Positions 41,829 to 50,483 of a stretch of DNA of 64,000 nt are shown here, in pieces. How positions within the stretch are numbered: the first letter of the stretch is position 1; every line of letters starts with the position of its first letter. Made by a program: the position numbers and the translations under genes. This DNA is from Candidatus Brevundimonas phytovorans (lineage in GTDB: Bacteria; Pseudomonadota; Alphaproteobacteria; Caulobacterales; Caulobacteraceae): assembly GCA_029203145.1 (NCBI GenBank), contig CP119309.1:2319001-2383000 (forward strand), given 5' to 3'. The notes under the pieces were generated by a model. It was given only the letters and a program-made list of their open reading frames with translations. It was not told the DNA's origin and searched no databases.

Positions 41829-42430
41829 GCCTCCATTCCGTCTTCATCATCGACGACGACGCCGCCGTCCGCGATTCCCTGCTGATGCTGCTGCGCGGCG
41901 AGGGCATTCGCGCGCGGGGGTTCGCCAGCGGGGTCGACTTCTTCAACCTTCTGCCTGAGGACGCCACGGCCTGCGTCATCACTGACGTGCGCATGCCCGA
42001 CATGGACGGCGACGAGATCGTGCGCCGCCTGGCCCATTTGCGCGGCCACGCCTGGCCCGTCATCGTCATCACCGGCCACGCCGACGTGCCGATGGCGGTG
42101 CAGATGATGAAGGCCGGCATCGTCGACTTCATCGAAAAGCCCTTTGACCCTCGCCGCCTGATCGAGACCGTGCGCGGCTGCCTGGCCCGGCTGAACGACG
42201 TCGGCCACGAGCAGGCGGCGCGCGCCGCCGCCGAACAGCGGCTGGTCCGGCTGACCCCGCGCGAGCGTCAGGTCTTCGAAGCCCTGATTCACGGTCACTC
42301 CAACAAGGCCATCGCCCTGGACCTGGACATCAGTCCGCGCACCGTCGAGGTGTTTCGCGCCAAGGTCATGGCCAAGATGGAGGCCGACAGCCTGTCCTCC
42401 CTGGTGCGCATGGGACTGACGCTCGGTTAG
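41825..42430 (+). CDS. fixJ: FixJ-family response regulator
   Basis: A 201-residue regulator. Receiver at residues 1-120: HSVFIIDDDAAVRDSLLMLL, phospho-acceptor Asp54 in CVITDVRMPDMDGDEI, Thr in VIVITGHADVPMAVQMMKAG and Lys in DFIEKPFDP. LuxR-type helix-turn-helix at about 138-195: RLTPRERQVFEALIHGHSNK, ISPRTVEVFRAKVMAKM. It is translationally coupled to its kinase. By similarity it belongs to the FixJ/TodT/StyR group; the target genes are not shown, with the nearby porin and gabD as candidates. Confidence 0.88.
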   Translation: MSLHSVFIIDDDAAVRDSLLMLLRGEGIRARGFASGVDFFNLLPEDATACVITDVRMPDMDGDEIVRRLAHLRGHAWPVIVITGHADVPMAVQMMKAGIVDFIEKPFDPRRLIETVRGCLARLNDVGHEQAARAAAEQRLVRLTPRERQVFEALIHGHSNKAIALDLDISPRTVEVFRAKVMAKMEADSLSSLVRMGLTLG

Positions 42431-42498
42431 CGGTTTCGGCTTGCAGCCCCACGGCTTGCGGCGCGTTATGACGGCTCCCCTCGCGCCAGGAGCCGCCC

Positions 42499-43944
42499 AT
42501 GTCCGATCCCGCCCGCCTGCTTCGTCATCAGGCCTATGTCGACGGTTGCTGGATCGACGCTGACGACGGCTCGACCTTCGAGGTGACGGACCCGGCGACG
42601 GGCGAGGTGCTGGCGACCGCGCCCAACATGGGCGCCGCTGAGACCAGGCGCGCCATCGCCGCCGCCGAGGCCGCCATGAAGCCCTGGGCCGCCAGGACAG
42701 CGGGGGAACGGGCGCGGATTCTGCGCCGCTGGTTCGACCTGATGATGTCGGAACAGGAGGCGCTGGGTCGCCTGTTGACCCGCGAACAGGGCAAGAGCCT
42801 GACCGAGGCGAAAGGCGAGATCGCCTATGCCGCCAGCTTCATCGAATGGTTCGCCGAGGAGGGAAAGCGCGCCTATGGCGAGGTCATCCCCAGCCATGAC
42901 GCGACCAAGCGCCTGATCGCCATCCGTCAGCCGGTCGGGGTGGTCGGGGCCGTCACGCCGTGGAACTTCCCCGCCGCCATGATCACCCGCAAGGTCGGCC
43001 CGGCCCTGGCCGCCGGCTGCGCCGTGGTGCTGAAACCGGCCAGCCAGACGCCGCTGTCGGCCCTCGCCCTGGCGGTTCTGGCCGAGGAGGCAGGCCTGCC
43101 CAAGGGGCTGTTCAACGTCCTGACCGGCTCAGCCTCGGCCATCGGCGGCGAACTGACGTCCAACCCGACCGTGCGCAAGATCAGCTTTACCGGCTCGACC
43201 GAGATCGGCCGCACCCTGATGCGGCAGTCCGCCGAAACCATCAAGAAGATGAGCCTGGAACTGGGCGGCAACGCTCCCTTCCTGGTCTTCGACGACGCCG
43301 ACATCGACGCGGCGGTGGCCGGCGCCGTGGCCTCCAAGTTCAGGAACAGCGGCCAGACCTGCGTCTGCACCAACCGCTTCTATGTGCAGGCCTCCGTCCA
43401 CGATGCGTTCGTGGCCAAGCTGACCCAGGCGACCGCCGCGCTGAAGGTCGGCCATGGACTGGAGGAGGGGGTGCAGATCGGCCCGCTGATCGACGCCAAG
43501 GCCATCAAGAAGGTCGAGGAACACATCGCCGACGCCCTGGCCAAGGGCGCGACGGTGGCGACGGGCGGTGAACGCCATGCCCTGGGCGGGACCTTCTTCC
43601 AGCCGACGGTGCTGTCGGGCGTCACGTCCGATATGCTGATCTGCAAGGAGGAGACCTTCGGCCCCGTCGCGCCCGTCGTGCGCTTCGAGACCGAAGAGGA
43701 GGGTCTGGCCCTGGCCAACGCCACCGAGTTCGGACTGGCCGGCTACTTCTATGCGCGCGACATGGGCCGGGTCTGGCGCGTGGCCGAGGCGATGGAGACC
43801 GGCATGATCGGCGTCAACACCGGCCTGATCTCCACCGAGGTCGCGCCCTTTGGCGGGATCAAGCAATCCGGCCTGGGCCGCGAAGGCTCGCGCCACGGCA
43901 TCGAGGATTACCTCGAGCTGAAATACATCTGCATGGGCCTGTAG
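42499..43944 (+). CDS. gabD: succinate-semialdehyde dehydrogenase, NADP-type
   Basis: A 481-residue aldehyde dehydrogenase. The general ALDH motifs are present (TPWNFPAAMITRKVGPALAA, FTGSTEIGRTLMRQSAETIK, LELGGNAPFLVFDDAD) and the catalytic Cys is in the GabD-specific NSGQTCVCTNRFYVQ, with the paired cysteines of GabD. It oxidises succinate semialdehyde to succinate in 4-aminobutyrate breakdown. AGGAG precedes the ATG. No gabT aminotransferase is adjacent. It converges with a small Lys/Ala-rich gene, only 24 bases apart and without a palindromic element. Confidence 0.92.
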   Translation: MSDPARLLRHQAYVDGCWIDADDGSTFEVTDPATGEVLATAPNMGAAETRRAIAAAEAAMKPWAARTAGERARILRRWFDLMMSEQEALGRLLTREQGKSLTEAKGEIAYAASFIEWFAEEGKRAYGEVIPSHDATKRLIAIRQPVGVVGAVTPWNFPAAMITRKVGPALAAGCAVVLKPASQTPLSALALAVLAEEAGLPKGLFNVLTGSASAIGGELTSNPTVRKISFTGSTEIGRTLMRQSAETIKKMSLELGGNAPFLVFDDADIDAAVAGAVASKFRNSGQTCVCTNRFYVQASVHDAFVAKLTQATAALKVGHGLEEGVQIGPLIDAKAIKKVEEHIADALAKGATVATGGERHALGGTFFQPTVLSGVTSDMLICKEETFGPVAPVVRFETEEEGLALANATEFGLAGYFYARDMGRVWRVAEAMETGMIGVNTGLISTEVAPFGGIKQSGLGREGSRHGIEDYLELKYICMGL

Positions 43945-43968
43945 GGCCCGGCAGGTCCGTCTCCGCCG

Positions 43969-44121
43969 TCAGTCCTCGGACGGCGCTTCGTCGTCGCCGG
44001 TTTCGCCCGCGGCCTTGGCGGCCTTCTTGGCGGCTTTCGCAGCGGCCTTGGCTTCGGCCTTCTTGGCGTCCGCGCGTTCGCGCTCTTGCCGTTCGAAACT
44101 GTAGTTGGGCTTACGGGCCAT
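43969..44121 (-). CDS. small Lys/Ala-rich basic protein (50 residues)
   Basis: A 50-codon reading frame: MARKPNYSFERQERERADAK then KAEAKAAAKAAKKAAKAAGE and TGDDEAPSED. The MARKPNYSFERxERER start and Ala/Lys helix look like a small conserved alphaproteobacterial protein seen near metabolic genes, and the codon use is normal for this genome. It has a conserved-looking aromatic N-terminus, a long basic helix and an acidic tail, suggesting nucleic-acid or protein contact. Function unknown. It is below usual gene-calling length and could be missed. Confidence 0.65.
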   Translation of the reverse strand: MARKPNYSFERQERERADAKKAEAKAAAKAAKKAAKAAGETGDDEAPSED

Positions 44122-44253
44122 TGATGTCCTCTCGCGCCGGGGTCGCCAAACGGCGACGTCAAACCTTCATGTGGCCTCTGTCGCGGCTCACGACAACACG
44201 GAAACGCCTTTCGGGCCAAGTTTTGCGTCCTCTTCCGTCGATAGAGGTCGCCG

Positions 44254-44267
44254 TTCGACCAAAGTCG
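44254..44267. promoter_or_regulatory. shared 14-bp motif upstream of the MHS transporter (candidate CrbR site)
   Basis: TTCGACCAAAGTCG, 107 bases upstream of the transporter ATG, is the exact reverse complement of CGACTTTGGTCGAA at 50380-50393 upstream of the porin-acs operon. The core is CGAC-N4-GTCG. Occurrence in front of two units of one functional module suggests a common regulator, most simply CrbR. Confidence 0.6.
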
Positions 44268-44373
44268 CTCTCTGCAAATCCGCCGCCTTACTGTCAGTCT
44301 CCTCTTCGACGATCCGGCAACAGGATCGCGAGGAAACGGTCGCGACCTGCGACCTTGAAGGAAGGGACTGCCC

Positions 44374-46047
44374 ATGACCGACCGCACCATGGATGCGGCG
44401 GAGGGCGCGGAACACACGGTCAACAAGGATGACCGGCTCGTGATTCTGGCGTCGTCCGTCGGCACCGTCATCGAATGGTACGACTTCTATCTCTACGGCT
44501 CTCTGGCCGCGATCATCACCACCCAGTTCTTCTCGGGCGTGAACGAGACCACCGGCTATATCTTCGCCCTGATGGCCTTTGCCGCAGGCTTTGCCGTCCG
44601 GCCCTTCGGCGCCATCGTCTTCGGACGACTGGGCGACCTCTGGGGGCGCAAGAACACCTTCCTCGTCACCATGCTGCTGATGGGCCTGTCGACCTTCGTG
44701 GTCGGCCTCTTGCCGCCCTATGCGGCCATCGGCATCGCCGCCCCGATCATTCTGGTGCTGATGCGCCTGATCCAGGGTCTGGCGCTTGGGGGTGAATACG
44801 GCGGCGCCGCCACCTACGTCGCCGAGCACGCCCCGCACGGCAAGCGCGGCTTCTACACCTCCTTCATCCAGATCACGGCGACGGCGGGCCTGGTGCTCAG
44901 CCTGGCCGTCATCCTGGGCGTGCGCTTCACCGTCGGCGAGGAAGCCTTCCTCGACTGGGGCTGGCGCATTCCCTTCATCGTCTCGATCCTGCTGCTGGGC
45001 GTCTCGCTGTGGATCCGCCTGAAGCTGGCCGAGAGCCCCTCGTTCAAGAAGATGAAGGCCGAAGGCAAGGGCTCGACCACGCCCCTGAAGGACAGCTTCA
45101 TGAAGTGGCCCAACCTGAAGCTGGTGCTGATCGCCCTGGTCGGTCTGACGGCGGGCCAGGCCGTGATCTGGTACACGGGTCAGTTCTACGCCCTCTTCTT
45201 CCTGGAGCGCGTGCTGCGGGTCGACGCCTCGCTGGTTTACGTCATGCTGGCCGTCGCCCTGCTGCTGGCCTCGCCCTTCTTCATCTTCTGGGGCTGGCTG
45301 TCGGACAAGGTGGGGCGCAAGCCGATCATCCTGGCCGGCTGTCTGCTGGCGGCGATCACCTACTTCCCGCTGTTCAACGCCCTGACGGAAGCGGCCAACC
45401 CGCGTCTGGCGGCGGCGGCGGCCTCGGCGCCGGTCACGGTCTATGCCGATCCGGCCGACTGCCACCTGCAGTTCGACCCCGTGGGCAAGACGGTGTTCAA
45501 CCACTCCTGCGACGTGGCCAAGTCCTATCTGGCCAAGGCCGGCGTGACCTACACCAATGTCGCGGCCCCCGCCGGGACCGTGGCCGAGGTGCGCATCGGC
45601 GATCAGGCGGTCATCCCCAGCTTCCGCGGCGACGCCCTGACCACCGCCGACTTCGCCGCGCAGAAGAAGATCTGGGAAACCGGTCTGGGCGAGGCCCTGT
45701 CCACCGCCGGCTATCCCGCCAAGGCGGACAGCGCCCTGGTCAACAAACCGATGGTGGTGGCGATCCTCTTCATCCTCGGCTTCTACGTGACCATGGTCTA
45801 CGGGCCGATCGCGGCGGCCCTGGTCGAGATGTTCCCGACCAAGATCCGCTACACCTCGATGTCCCTGCCCTATCACATCGGCAACGGCTGGTTCGGCGGC
45901 TTCCTGCCGACCACGGCCTTCGCCATGGTCGCGGCCACAGGCAATATCTACTACGGCCTCTGGTATCCGATCGTGGTGGCGCTCGCGACGGTCGTGCTGG
46001 GCTTCCTGCTGGTCAAGGAAGGCAAGGACGTCGATCTGAACGCCTGA
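44374..46047 (+). CDS. MHS-family MFS transporter with a large periplasmic insertion
   Basis: A 557-residue, 12-helix transporter of the metabolite:H+ symporter group. SSVGTVIEWYDFYLYGSLAA, PFGAIVFGRLGDLWGRKNTF and QGLALGGEYGGAATYVAEHA are the MHS signatures. Between helices near residues 335 and 455 lies an insert of about 120 residues with two cysteines (Cys363 and Cys379, in PADCHLQFDP and FNHSCDVAKS) that could form a disulphide outside the membrane. Members carry small organic acids. Position beside crbS and the shared 14-bp motif point to acetate or a related acid. A T-rich terminator follows the stop. Confidence 0.88.
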   Translation: MTDRTMDAAEGAEHTVNKDDRLVILASSVGTVIEWYDFYLYGSLAAIITTQFFSGVNETTGYIFALMAFAAGFAVRPFGAIVFGRLGDLWGRKNTFLVTMLLMGLSTFVVGLLPPYAAIGIAAPIILVLMRLIQGLALGGEYGGAATYVAEHAPHGKRGFYTSFIQITATAGLVLSLAVILGVRFTVGEEAFLDWGWRIPFIVSILLLGVSLWIRLKLAESPSFKKMKAEGKGSTTPLKDSFMKWPNLKLVLIALVGLTAGQAVIWYTGQFYALFFLERVLRVDASLVYVMLAVALLLASPFFIFWGWLSDKVGRKPIILAGCLLAAITYFPLFNALTEAANPRLAAAAASAPVTVYADPADCHLQFDPVGKTVFNHSCDVAKSYLAKAGVTYTNVAAPAGTVAEVRIGDQAVIPSFRGDALTTADFAAQKKIWETGLGEALSTAGYPAKADSALVNKPMVVAILFILGFYVTMVYGPIAAALVEMFPTKIRYTSMSLPYHIGNGWFGGFLPTTAFAMVAATGNIYYGLWYPIVVALATVVLGFLLVKEGKDVDLNA

Positions 46048-46069
46048 TCCATAAGGTTCGCCAACCTGC

Positions 46070-46112
46070 GGGCGGTTCGGCTTCGGTCGAGCCGCCCTTC
46101 TTTTTGTTCTTG
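46070..46112 (+). terminator. intrinsic terminator after the MHS transporter
   Basis: GGGCGGTTCG (46070-46079) pairs with CGAGCCGCCC (46088-46097) with one G-U pair and an 8-base loop, followed by TTCTTTTTGTTCTT. It lies 22 bases after the transporter stop and 25 bases before crbS, so crbS has its own promoter within a short space or depends on read-through. Confidence 0.85.
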
Positions 46113-46136
46113 TCCCACAGCCCGGCTCCGTCCCAC

Positions 46137-49100
46137 ATGCCCGTCATGTTCAGCCTCGCGACCCTGGCCCTGGTGGCCGCCTATATGGCCACTCTTTTTG
46201 CAGTGGCCTGGTGGTACGAGCGGCCGTCGATCAAGACGCGCGGCGGCGCGCTGGGACCGTCGCTCTATGCCCTGTCTCTGGCCATCTACTGCACCTCGTG
46301 GACCTACTATGGGGCCGTGGGAACGGCGGCGCGCTCGGCCTGGGAATACCTGCCCATCTATGTGGGCCCGGCGCTCGGGGTGACGGTGCTGTTTCCGCTG
46401 TGGAAGCGCATTGCGGCGGCGGCCCGGCGCGAGAACGTTGGTTCGATGGCCGACTTCATCTCCTCGCGCTACGGCAAGAGCCCGGCGCTGGGCGCGGCGG
46501 TGGCCACGGTCGCCATCCTCGGCTCCCTGCCCTACATCGCGCTTCAGCTGAAATCCCTGTCGATGGCCGGGGAGATGATCACCGAGGGCACGCCGGTGGC
46601 GGGCTCCGAGAGTCTGACGGTCCTGGTCATGGCCGGGGTCCTGGCCGGGTTCGCCATCCTGTTCGGGGCGCGGCGTCCCGACCTGACCGAGCACAATCGC
46701 GGCCTGATCCAGGCCATCGGCATCGAGTCCATCGTCAAGTTGGCGGCCCTGCTGGCCGTGGCCCTGTTCGCCCTGATGCTGCTGCGCCACGCCCCAGCCA
46801 CGGCGGACGTGACCGCCAGCCTCGGCGACCTGGCGCGCTGGCCCGATCTGGACGGGCGCTTCTGGGCCATCATCCTGGTGGCGACCCTGGCCATCTTCTG
46901 CCTGCCGCGTCAGTTCCACGTCGCCTTCGTCGAGGGCGGCGATCCGGCCCAGGTGAAGCGGGCGCGCTGGATCTTTCCCCTCTACCTGCTGCTGACCAGC
47001 CTGGCGGTCCTGCCCCTGGTGGCGGCGGGCGGCCTGTTCGCGCCCAGCGTCAATCCCGACCTGCTGGTGCTGGCCCTGCCGCTGAATGCGGGCCAGCCGG
47101 CCCTGACGGCCATCGTCTTCGTCGGCGGCTTCTCGGCGGCGACGGCCATGGTCATCGTCGAGGCCGTGGCCCTGTCGGCCATGGTGTCCAACAATCTGGT
47201 CTTGCCCCTACTGGCCGCCGAGCGGCGCAGGCGCGGCGAGCGGGCGGGCGACATGACGCGCGCTATCCTGAACATCCGCCGCGTGGCCATCATCGCCCTG
47301 CTGCTGATGGCCTGGGTCTATTATCAGGCGATGGACCGCTCCAGCGGACTGGCGGCCATGGGGCTGGTGTCGTTCGCCGCCCTGGCCCAGCTGGCCCCGG
47401 CCCTGTTCGGCGCCGTGCTGTGGCGCGGCGGGCGCTCGCGCGGGGCGCTGGCGGGCTTGGGCGTCGGCATGACCGTCTGGCTGGTCATGCTGGCGGCGCC
47501 GCAACTGGCCCCCGGTTTCGGTCTGAACATCCCGGCCATGCTGGGGCTGAGCGATCCGTTCGCGGCCGGGGTCTTCCTCAGCCTGGGCCTGAACCTCGGC
47601 GTCTTTATTCTGGTGTCGAAGCTGAGCCGCCCGCGCCTGATCGATCAGGTCCAGGCCCGCGCCTTCGTCGACCGGCTGGGGCCGGACTGGATGGAGGGGC
47701 GCGGCGGCGCCTCGGGCGCCTCGGTCGGCGACCTGAAAGCCCTGGTCGCCCGCTTCATCGGCGACGAGCGGGCCGAGCGCGCCTTCGCCGCCTGGGCGCG
47801 CGAGACGGAAATCAAGCTGCGTGACGCCGACCCCGCCGACGCCGGGCTCGCCCGCGCCGCCGAGCGGATGCTGGCCGGGGCCATCGGCGCCGCCTCGGCC
47901 CGGCGAGTCATCGCCGCCGCCCTGGCCGCCGGGGGTCGCGCCCCCGAGGACGTGGTGCGGATGCTGGACGAGGCCTCTCAGGCGGTCCAGTTCAACCGCG
48001 ACCTGTTGCAGACCACCCTGGACAACATCGACCAGGGCGTCAGCGTGGTGGACGAAGACCTGCGCCTGACCGCCTGGAACCGCCGCTATGTCGAGATGTT
48101 CGGTCTGCCCGCCGGCTTTGTTCATGTCGGCCTGCCCATCGCCGCCGTCTATCGCCTGAACGCCGAGCGCGGCGAGACCGACGCCGACGCGGGCGACATC
48201 GAAGCCTGGATCGAACGGCGGCTGGAGGCCCTGGCCCGTCGCATCCCCCACGACCACGAGCGCGAGCAGCCCGACGGCCGCATCCTGCGCTCGTCCGGCG
48301 CGCCGATCCCCGGCGGCGGCTACGCCACCAGCTACACCGACATCACCGCCCTGCGCCGCGCCGCCCGCGATCTGGAAGAAGCCAACGAGCGGCTGGAGGC
48401 CCGCGTCGCCGACCGCACCGAACGGCTGGAGGAGGCTCGCCGTCTGGCCGAAGACGCCACCGCCTCCAAGACCCGCTTCCTCGCCGCCGCCAGCCACGAC
48501 CTGTTGCAACCCCTGCACGCCGCGCGCCTGTTCATCGCCGCCCTGAAGGAGGAGCCGTCGCTGGCGCCGGGGTCGCCGGGGCGCGGGCTGGCGACCAACG
48601 CCGACCGCTCCATCGACAGCGCCCACCGCCTGCTGACGGCCCTGCTCAACCTGTCCAAGCTGGAGGCGGGCGGGGTCCAGCCTGCGGTCGCCCCCCTGTC
48701 GCTGGACGCCCTGTTCGCCGAGCTGCGCCGGGAATTCGCCCCCATGGCCCGCGCCAAGGGCTTGCGGCTGAGCGTTGTGCCGTCGGGCCTGTGGGTCGCC
48801 TCGGACCCCGACCTGCTGCGCTCCATGCTGCAGAACCTGGTGGGCAACGCCATCCGCTATACCGACAAGGGCCGGGTGCTGGTCGGCGCGCGGCGCGACG
48901 GCGACACGGTGCAGATGCTGGTCTGCGATACCGGACGCGGCATCCCCGACGCCGACCGTGAAAGCGTCTTCGGCGAGTTCGTGCGTCTGCCCGGCGCCCC
49001 CGTCGACGAGCCGGGCGCCGGTCTGGGCCTGGCCATCGTGCAAAAGCTGTCGGACCTGCTGCGCCATCCCCTGTCCATGGCTTCGCGGGTGGGACGCGGC

Positions 49101-49526
49101 ACCACCTTCCGCGTCAGCGCGCCGCGCGCCGCCGCGCGGGCGGTTCCCCCCGCCCCGGCCGAGGGCGACGCGCGCCTGCCGCTGGCGGGGTTGCGGGTGC
49201 TGTGCGTGGATAACGAACCGGCCATCCTCGACGCCCTGACGGCCCTTCTGACCCGCTGGGGGGCGCAGGCGACGACGGCGCGGACCGTGGCCGACGGGAT
49301 CGCGGCCCGGGGACCGTTCGACGCGGCCCTGGTCGACCTGCATCTGGGCGACGGTGCGGACGGGTTGACGGTGGTGGACTCCCTGCGCGCGCGCGGTTTG
49401 CGCCGCATCGGTCTTGTGACCGCCGACACCCGCGAGGGGCTGAAGGAAAAGGCCACGGCGGCGGGCGCGACCCTGCTGCCCAAGCCGGTCAAGCCGGCGG
49501 CGCTGAAGGCGTTTCTGTCGAGTTGA
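46137..49526 (+). CDS. crbS: CrbS-like hybrid sensor kinase with SLC5 transporter domain
   Basis: The ATG at 46137 gives 1129 residues; ATG 46146 is also possible. Residues 1-490 are a 12- to 13-helix sodium/solute symporter (SLC5) domain, starting LATLALVAAYMATLFAVAWW. Residues about 515-600 match the STAC linker (VGDLKALVARFIGDERAERA F). Residues 620-740 are PAS-like, followed by a coiled coil (DLEEANERLEARVADRTERL). Kinase: phospho-His787 in ASHDLLQPLHAARLFI, ATPase motifs NLVGNAIRYTDKG and GLGLAIVQKL. C-terminal receiver 1017-1129 with phospho-acceptor Asp1067 in ALVDLHLGDG and Lys in LLPKPVKPAALK. CrbS proteins sense acetate and, with CrbR, activate acs. That fits acs and crbR lying just downstream. 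Confidence 0.92.
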   Translation: MPVMFSLATLALVAAYMATLFAVAWWYERPSIKTRGGALGPSLYALSLAIYCTSWTYYGAVGTAARSAWEYLPIYVGPALGVTVLFPLWKRIAAAARRENVGSMADFISSRYGKSPALGAAVATVAILGSLPYIALQLKSLSMAGEMITEGTPVAGSESLTVLVMAGVLAGFAILFGARRPDLTEHNRGLIQAIGIESIVKLAALLAVALFALMLLRHAPATADVTASLGDLARWPDLDGRFWAIILVATLAIFCLPRQFHVAFVEGGDPAQVKRARWIFPLYLLLTSLAVLPLVAAGGLFAPSVNPDLLVLALPLNAGQPALTAIVFVGGFSAATAMVIVEAVALSAMVSNNLVLPLLAAERRRRGERAGDMTRAILNIRRVAIIALLLMAWVYYQAMDRSSGLAAMGLVSFAALAQLAPALFGAVLWRGGRSRGALAGLGVGMTVWLVMLAAPQLAPGFGLNIPAMLGLSDPFAAGVFLSLGLNLGVFILVSKLSRPRLIDQVQARAFVDRLGPDWMEGRGGASGASVGDLKALVARFIGDERAERAFAAWARETEIKLRDADPADAGLARAAERMLAGAIGAASARRVIAAALAAGGRAPEDVVRMLDEASQAVQFNRDLLQTTLDNIDQGVSVVDEDLRLTAWNRRYVEMFGLPAGFVHVGLPIAAVYRLNAERGETDADAGDIEAWIERRLEALARRIPHDHEREQPDGRILRSSGAPIPGGGYATSYTDITALRRAARDLEEANERLEARVADRTERLEEARRLAEDATASKTRFLAAASHDLLQPLHAARLFIAALKEEPSLAPGSPGRGLATNADRSIDSAHRLLTALLNLSKLEAGGVQPAVAPLSLDALFAELRREFAPMARAKGLRLSVVPSGLWVASDPDLLRSMLQNLVGNAIRYTDKGRVLVGARRDGDTVQMLVCDTGRGIPDADRESVFGEFVRLPGAPVDEPGAGLGLAIVQKLSDLLRHPLSMASRVGRGTTFRVSAPRAAARAVPPAPAEGDARLPLAGLRVLCVDNEPAILDALTALLTRWGAQATTARTVADGIAARGPFDAALVDLHLGDGADGLTVVDSLRARGLRRIGLVTADTREGLKEKATAAGATLLPKPVKPAALKAFLSS

Positions 49527-49528
49527 TT

Positions 49529-49686
49529 TTCCTCCCTGTCGCGCAGCGATGGGGAGGTGGATCGGACGCGCAGCGGACGAGACGGAGGGGGCGGCGCTGC
49601 CCTGTCCGGTCAGGAGCCAGAACAGCTGACGTCGCGTCGCCCCCTCCACCACTGCGTGGTCCCCCTCCCCATGAAATGGGGAGGAA
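49529..49686. repeat. palindromic intergenic element, family A copy 4
   Basis: It starts TTCCTCCCTGTCGCG and ends CCATGAAATGGGGAGGAA, nearly identical in its outer arms to the copy at 984-1141, with a different centre. It fills the convergent gap between crbS and crbR exactly. Confidence 0.88.
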
Positions 49687-49696
49687 AGAAGCGGCG

Positions 49697-50311
49697 TTAC
49701 AGGTCGATCGACTGGGCCAAAATCACGGCCTGCGTCCGGTTGTGCACGCCCAGCTTGCGGAAGACGCTGGTCAGGTGGGCCTTGATGGTGGCCTCGGTGA
49801 CGCCGAGGTCGAAGGCGATCTGCTTGTTCAGGCGCCCGGCCCGCAGGCCTTCGAGGATGCGCAGCTGGGACGGCGTCAGGCTGGCGATGCGGGCTTCAAG
49901 GTCGCCTTCCTCCGGCCCCGGCGCGCCGACATCGGGGGCCCAGGCGTCGCCCGACAGGATGGCGGCGATGGCCTCGACCATGACCGGCAGAGCGGCGGAC
50001 TTGGGGATGAAGCCGGCGGCGCCCAGGGTCAGGGCGCGGCGCACGGTCGGCGGCTCCTCGCTGGCCGAGACCACGGCGACCGGCACGGCGGGATGCTCGG
50101 CCCGGACACGGGTCAGGCCCGCCATGCCCTCGCTGTCCGACAGCTTCAGGTCCAGCAGCAGCAGGTCGGTCGCCCCCTCGGCCAAGGCCGTCTGAACCTC
50201 GGCGAGGCTGGCGCATTCCGCAATCACGGCGCCGGGTGCGGCCTTTTCCACGGCCGATCTCAACGCCGCCCGAAACAGAGGGTGGTCGTCGGCGACGACG
50301 ATGCGATCCAT
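49697..50311 (-). CDS. crbR: CrbR-like LuxR-family response regulator
   Basis: The ATG at 50311 gives 204 residues. Receiver at 1-120: DRIVVADDHPLFRAALRSAV, phospho-acceptor Asp54 in LLLLDLKLSDSEGMAG, Ser in VAVVSASEEPPTVRRAL, Lys in AGFIPKSAALPVMVEAI. HTH at about 140-200: SLTPSQLRILEGLRAGRLNK then QIAFDLGVTEATIKAHLTSV FRKL. It is the likely partner of the neighbouring CrbS. It is divergent from the porin-acs operon, with a candidate operator between, so it may control both that operon and itself. Converges with crbS. Confidence 0.9.
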   Translation of the reverse strand: MDRIVVADDHPLFRAALRSAVEKAAPGAVIAECASLAEVQTALAEGATDLLLLDLKLSDSEGMAGLTRVRAEHPAVPVAVVSASEEPPTVRRALTLGAAGFIPKSAALPVMVEAIAAILSGDAWAPDVGAPGPEEGDLEARIASLTPSQLRILEGLRAGRLNKQIAFDLGVTEATIKAHLTSVFRKLGVHNRTQAVILAQSIDL

Positions 50312-50379
50312 GGAAATCCTTCCCGCACGCGGTTCTTTTTCGGGTCGAGGCCGCGTTGTTACGACACCATGCCGCGCCT

Positions 50380-50403
50380 CGACTTTGGTCGAAACTAGAC
50401 CAA
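50380..50403. promoter_or_regulatory. shared motif and inverted repeat between crbR and the porin-acs operon
   Basis: CGACTTTGGTCGAA (50380-50393) equals, in reverse complement, the motif at 44254-44267. It overlaps a second inverted repeat TTGGTC-N7-GACCAA (50385-50403). The site is 70 bases upstream of crbR and 91 bases upstream of the porin. Candidate CrbR operator. Confidence 0.62.
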
Positions 50404-50483
50404 TGGCTAATGGCCGCAAACCGCCTTCGGACGGAATGCTGCGGTCTCGAGGTTCGCATCAGACGAACCCGGGAGGAAGTCAC

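Noticed and set aside
40380..42430. True oxygen-sensing FixL/FixJ
   Set aside because: The kinase PAS shows no recognisable haem-PAS context and no nitrogen-fixation, FixK or cytochrome oxidase genes are nearby; kept as FixL/FixJ-like only.
47208..49652. 814-residue minus-strand open frame opposite crbS
   Set aside because: Shadow frame; crbS has full SLC5, STAC, kinase and receiver motifs on the other strand.
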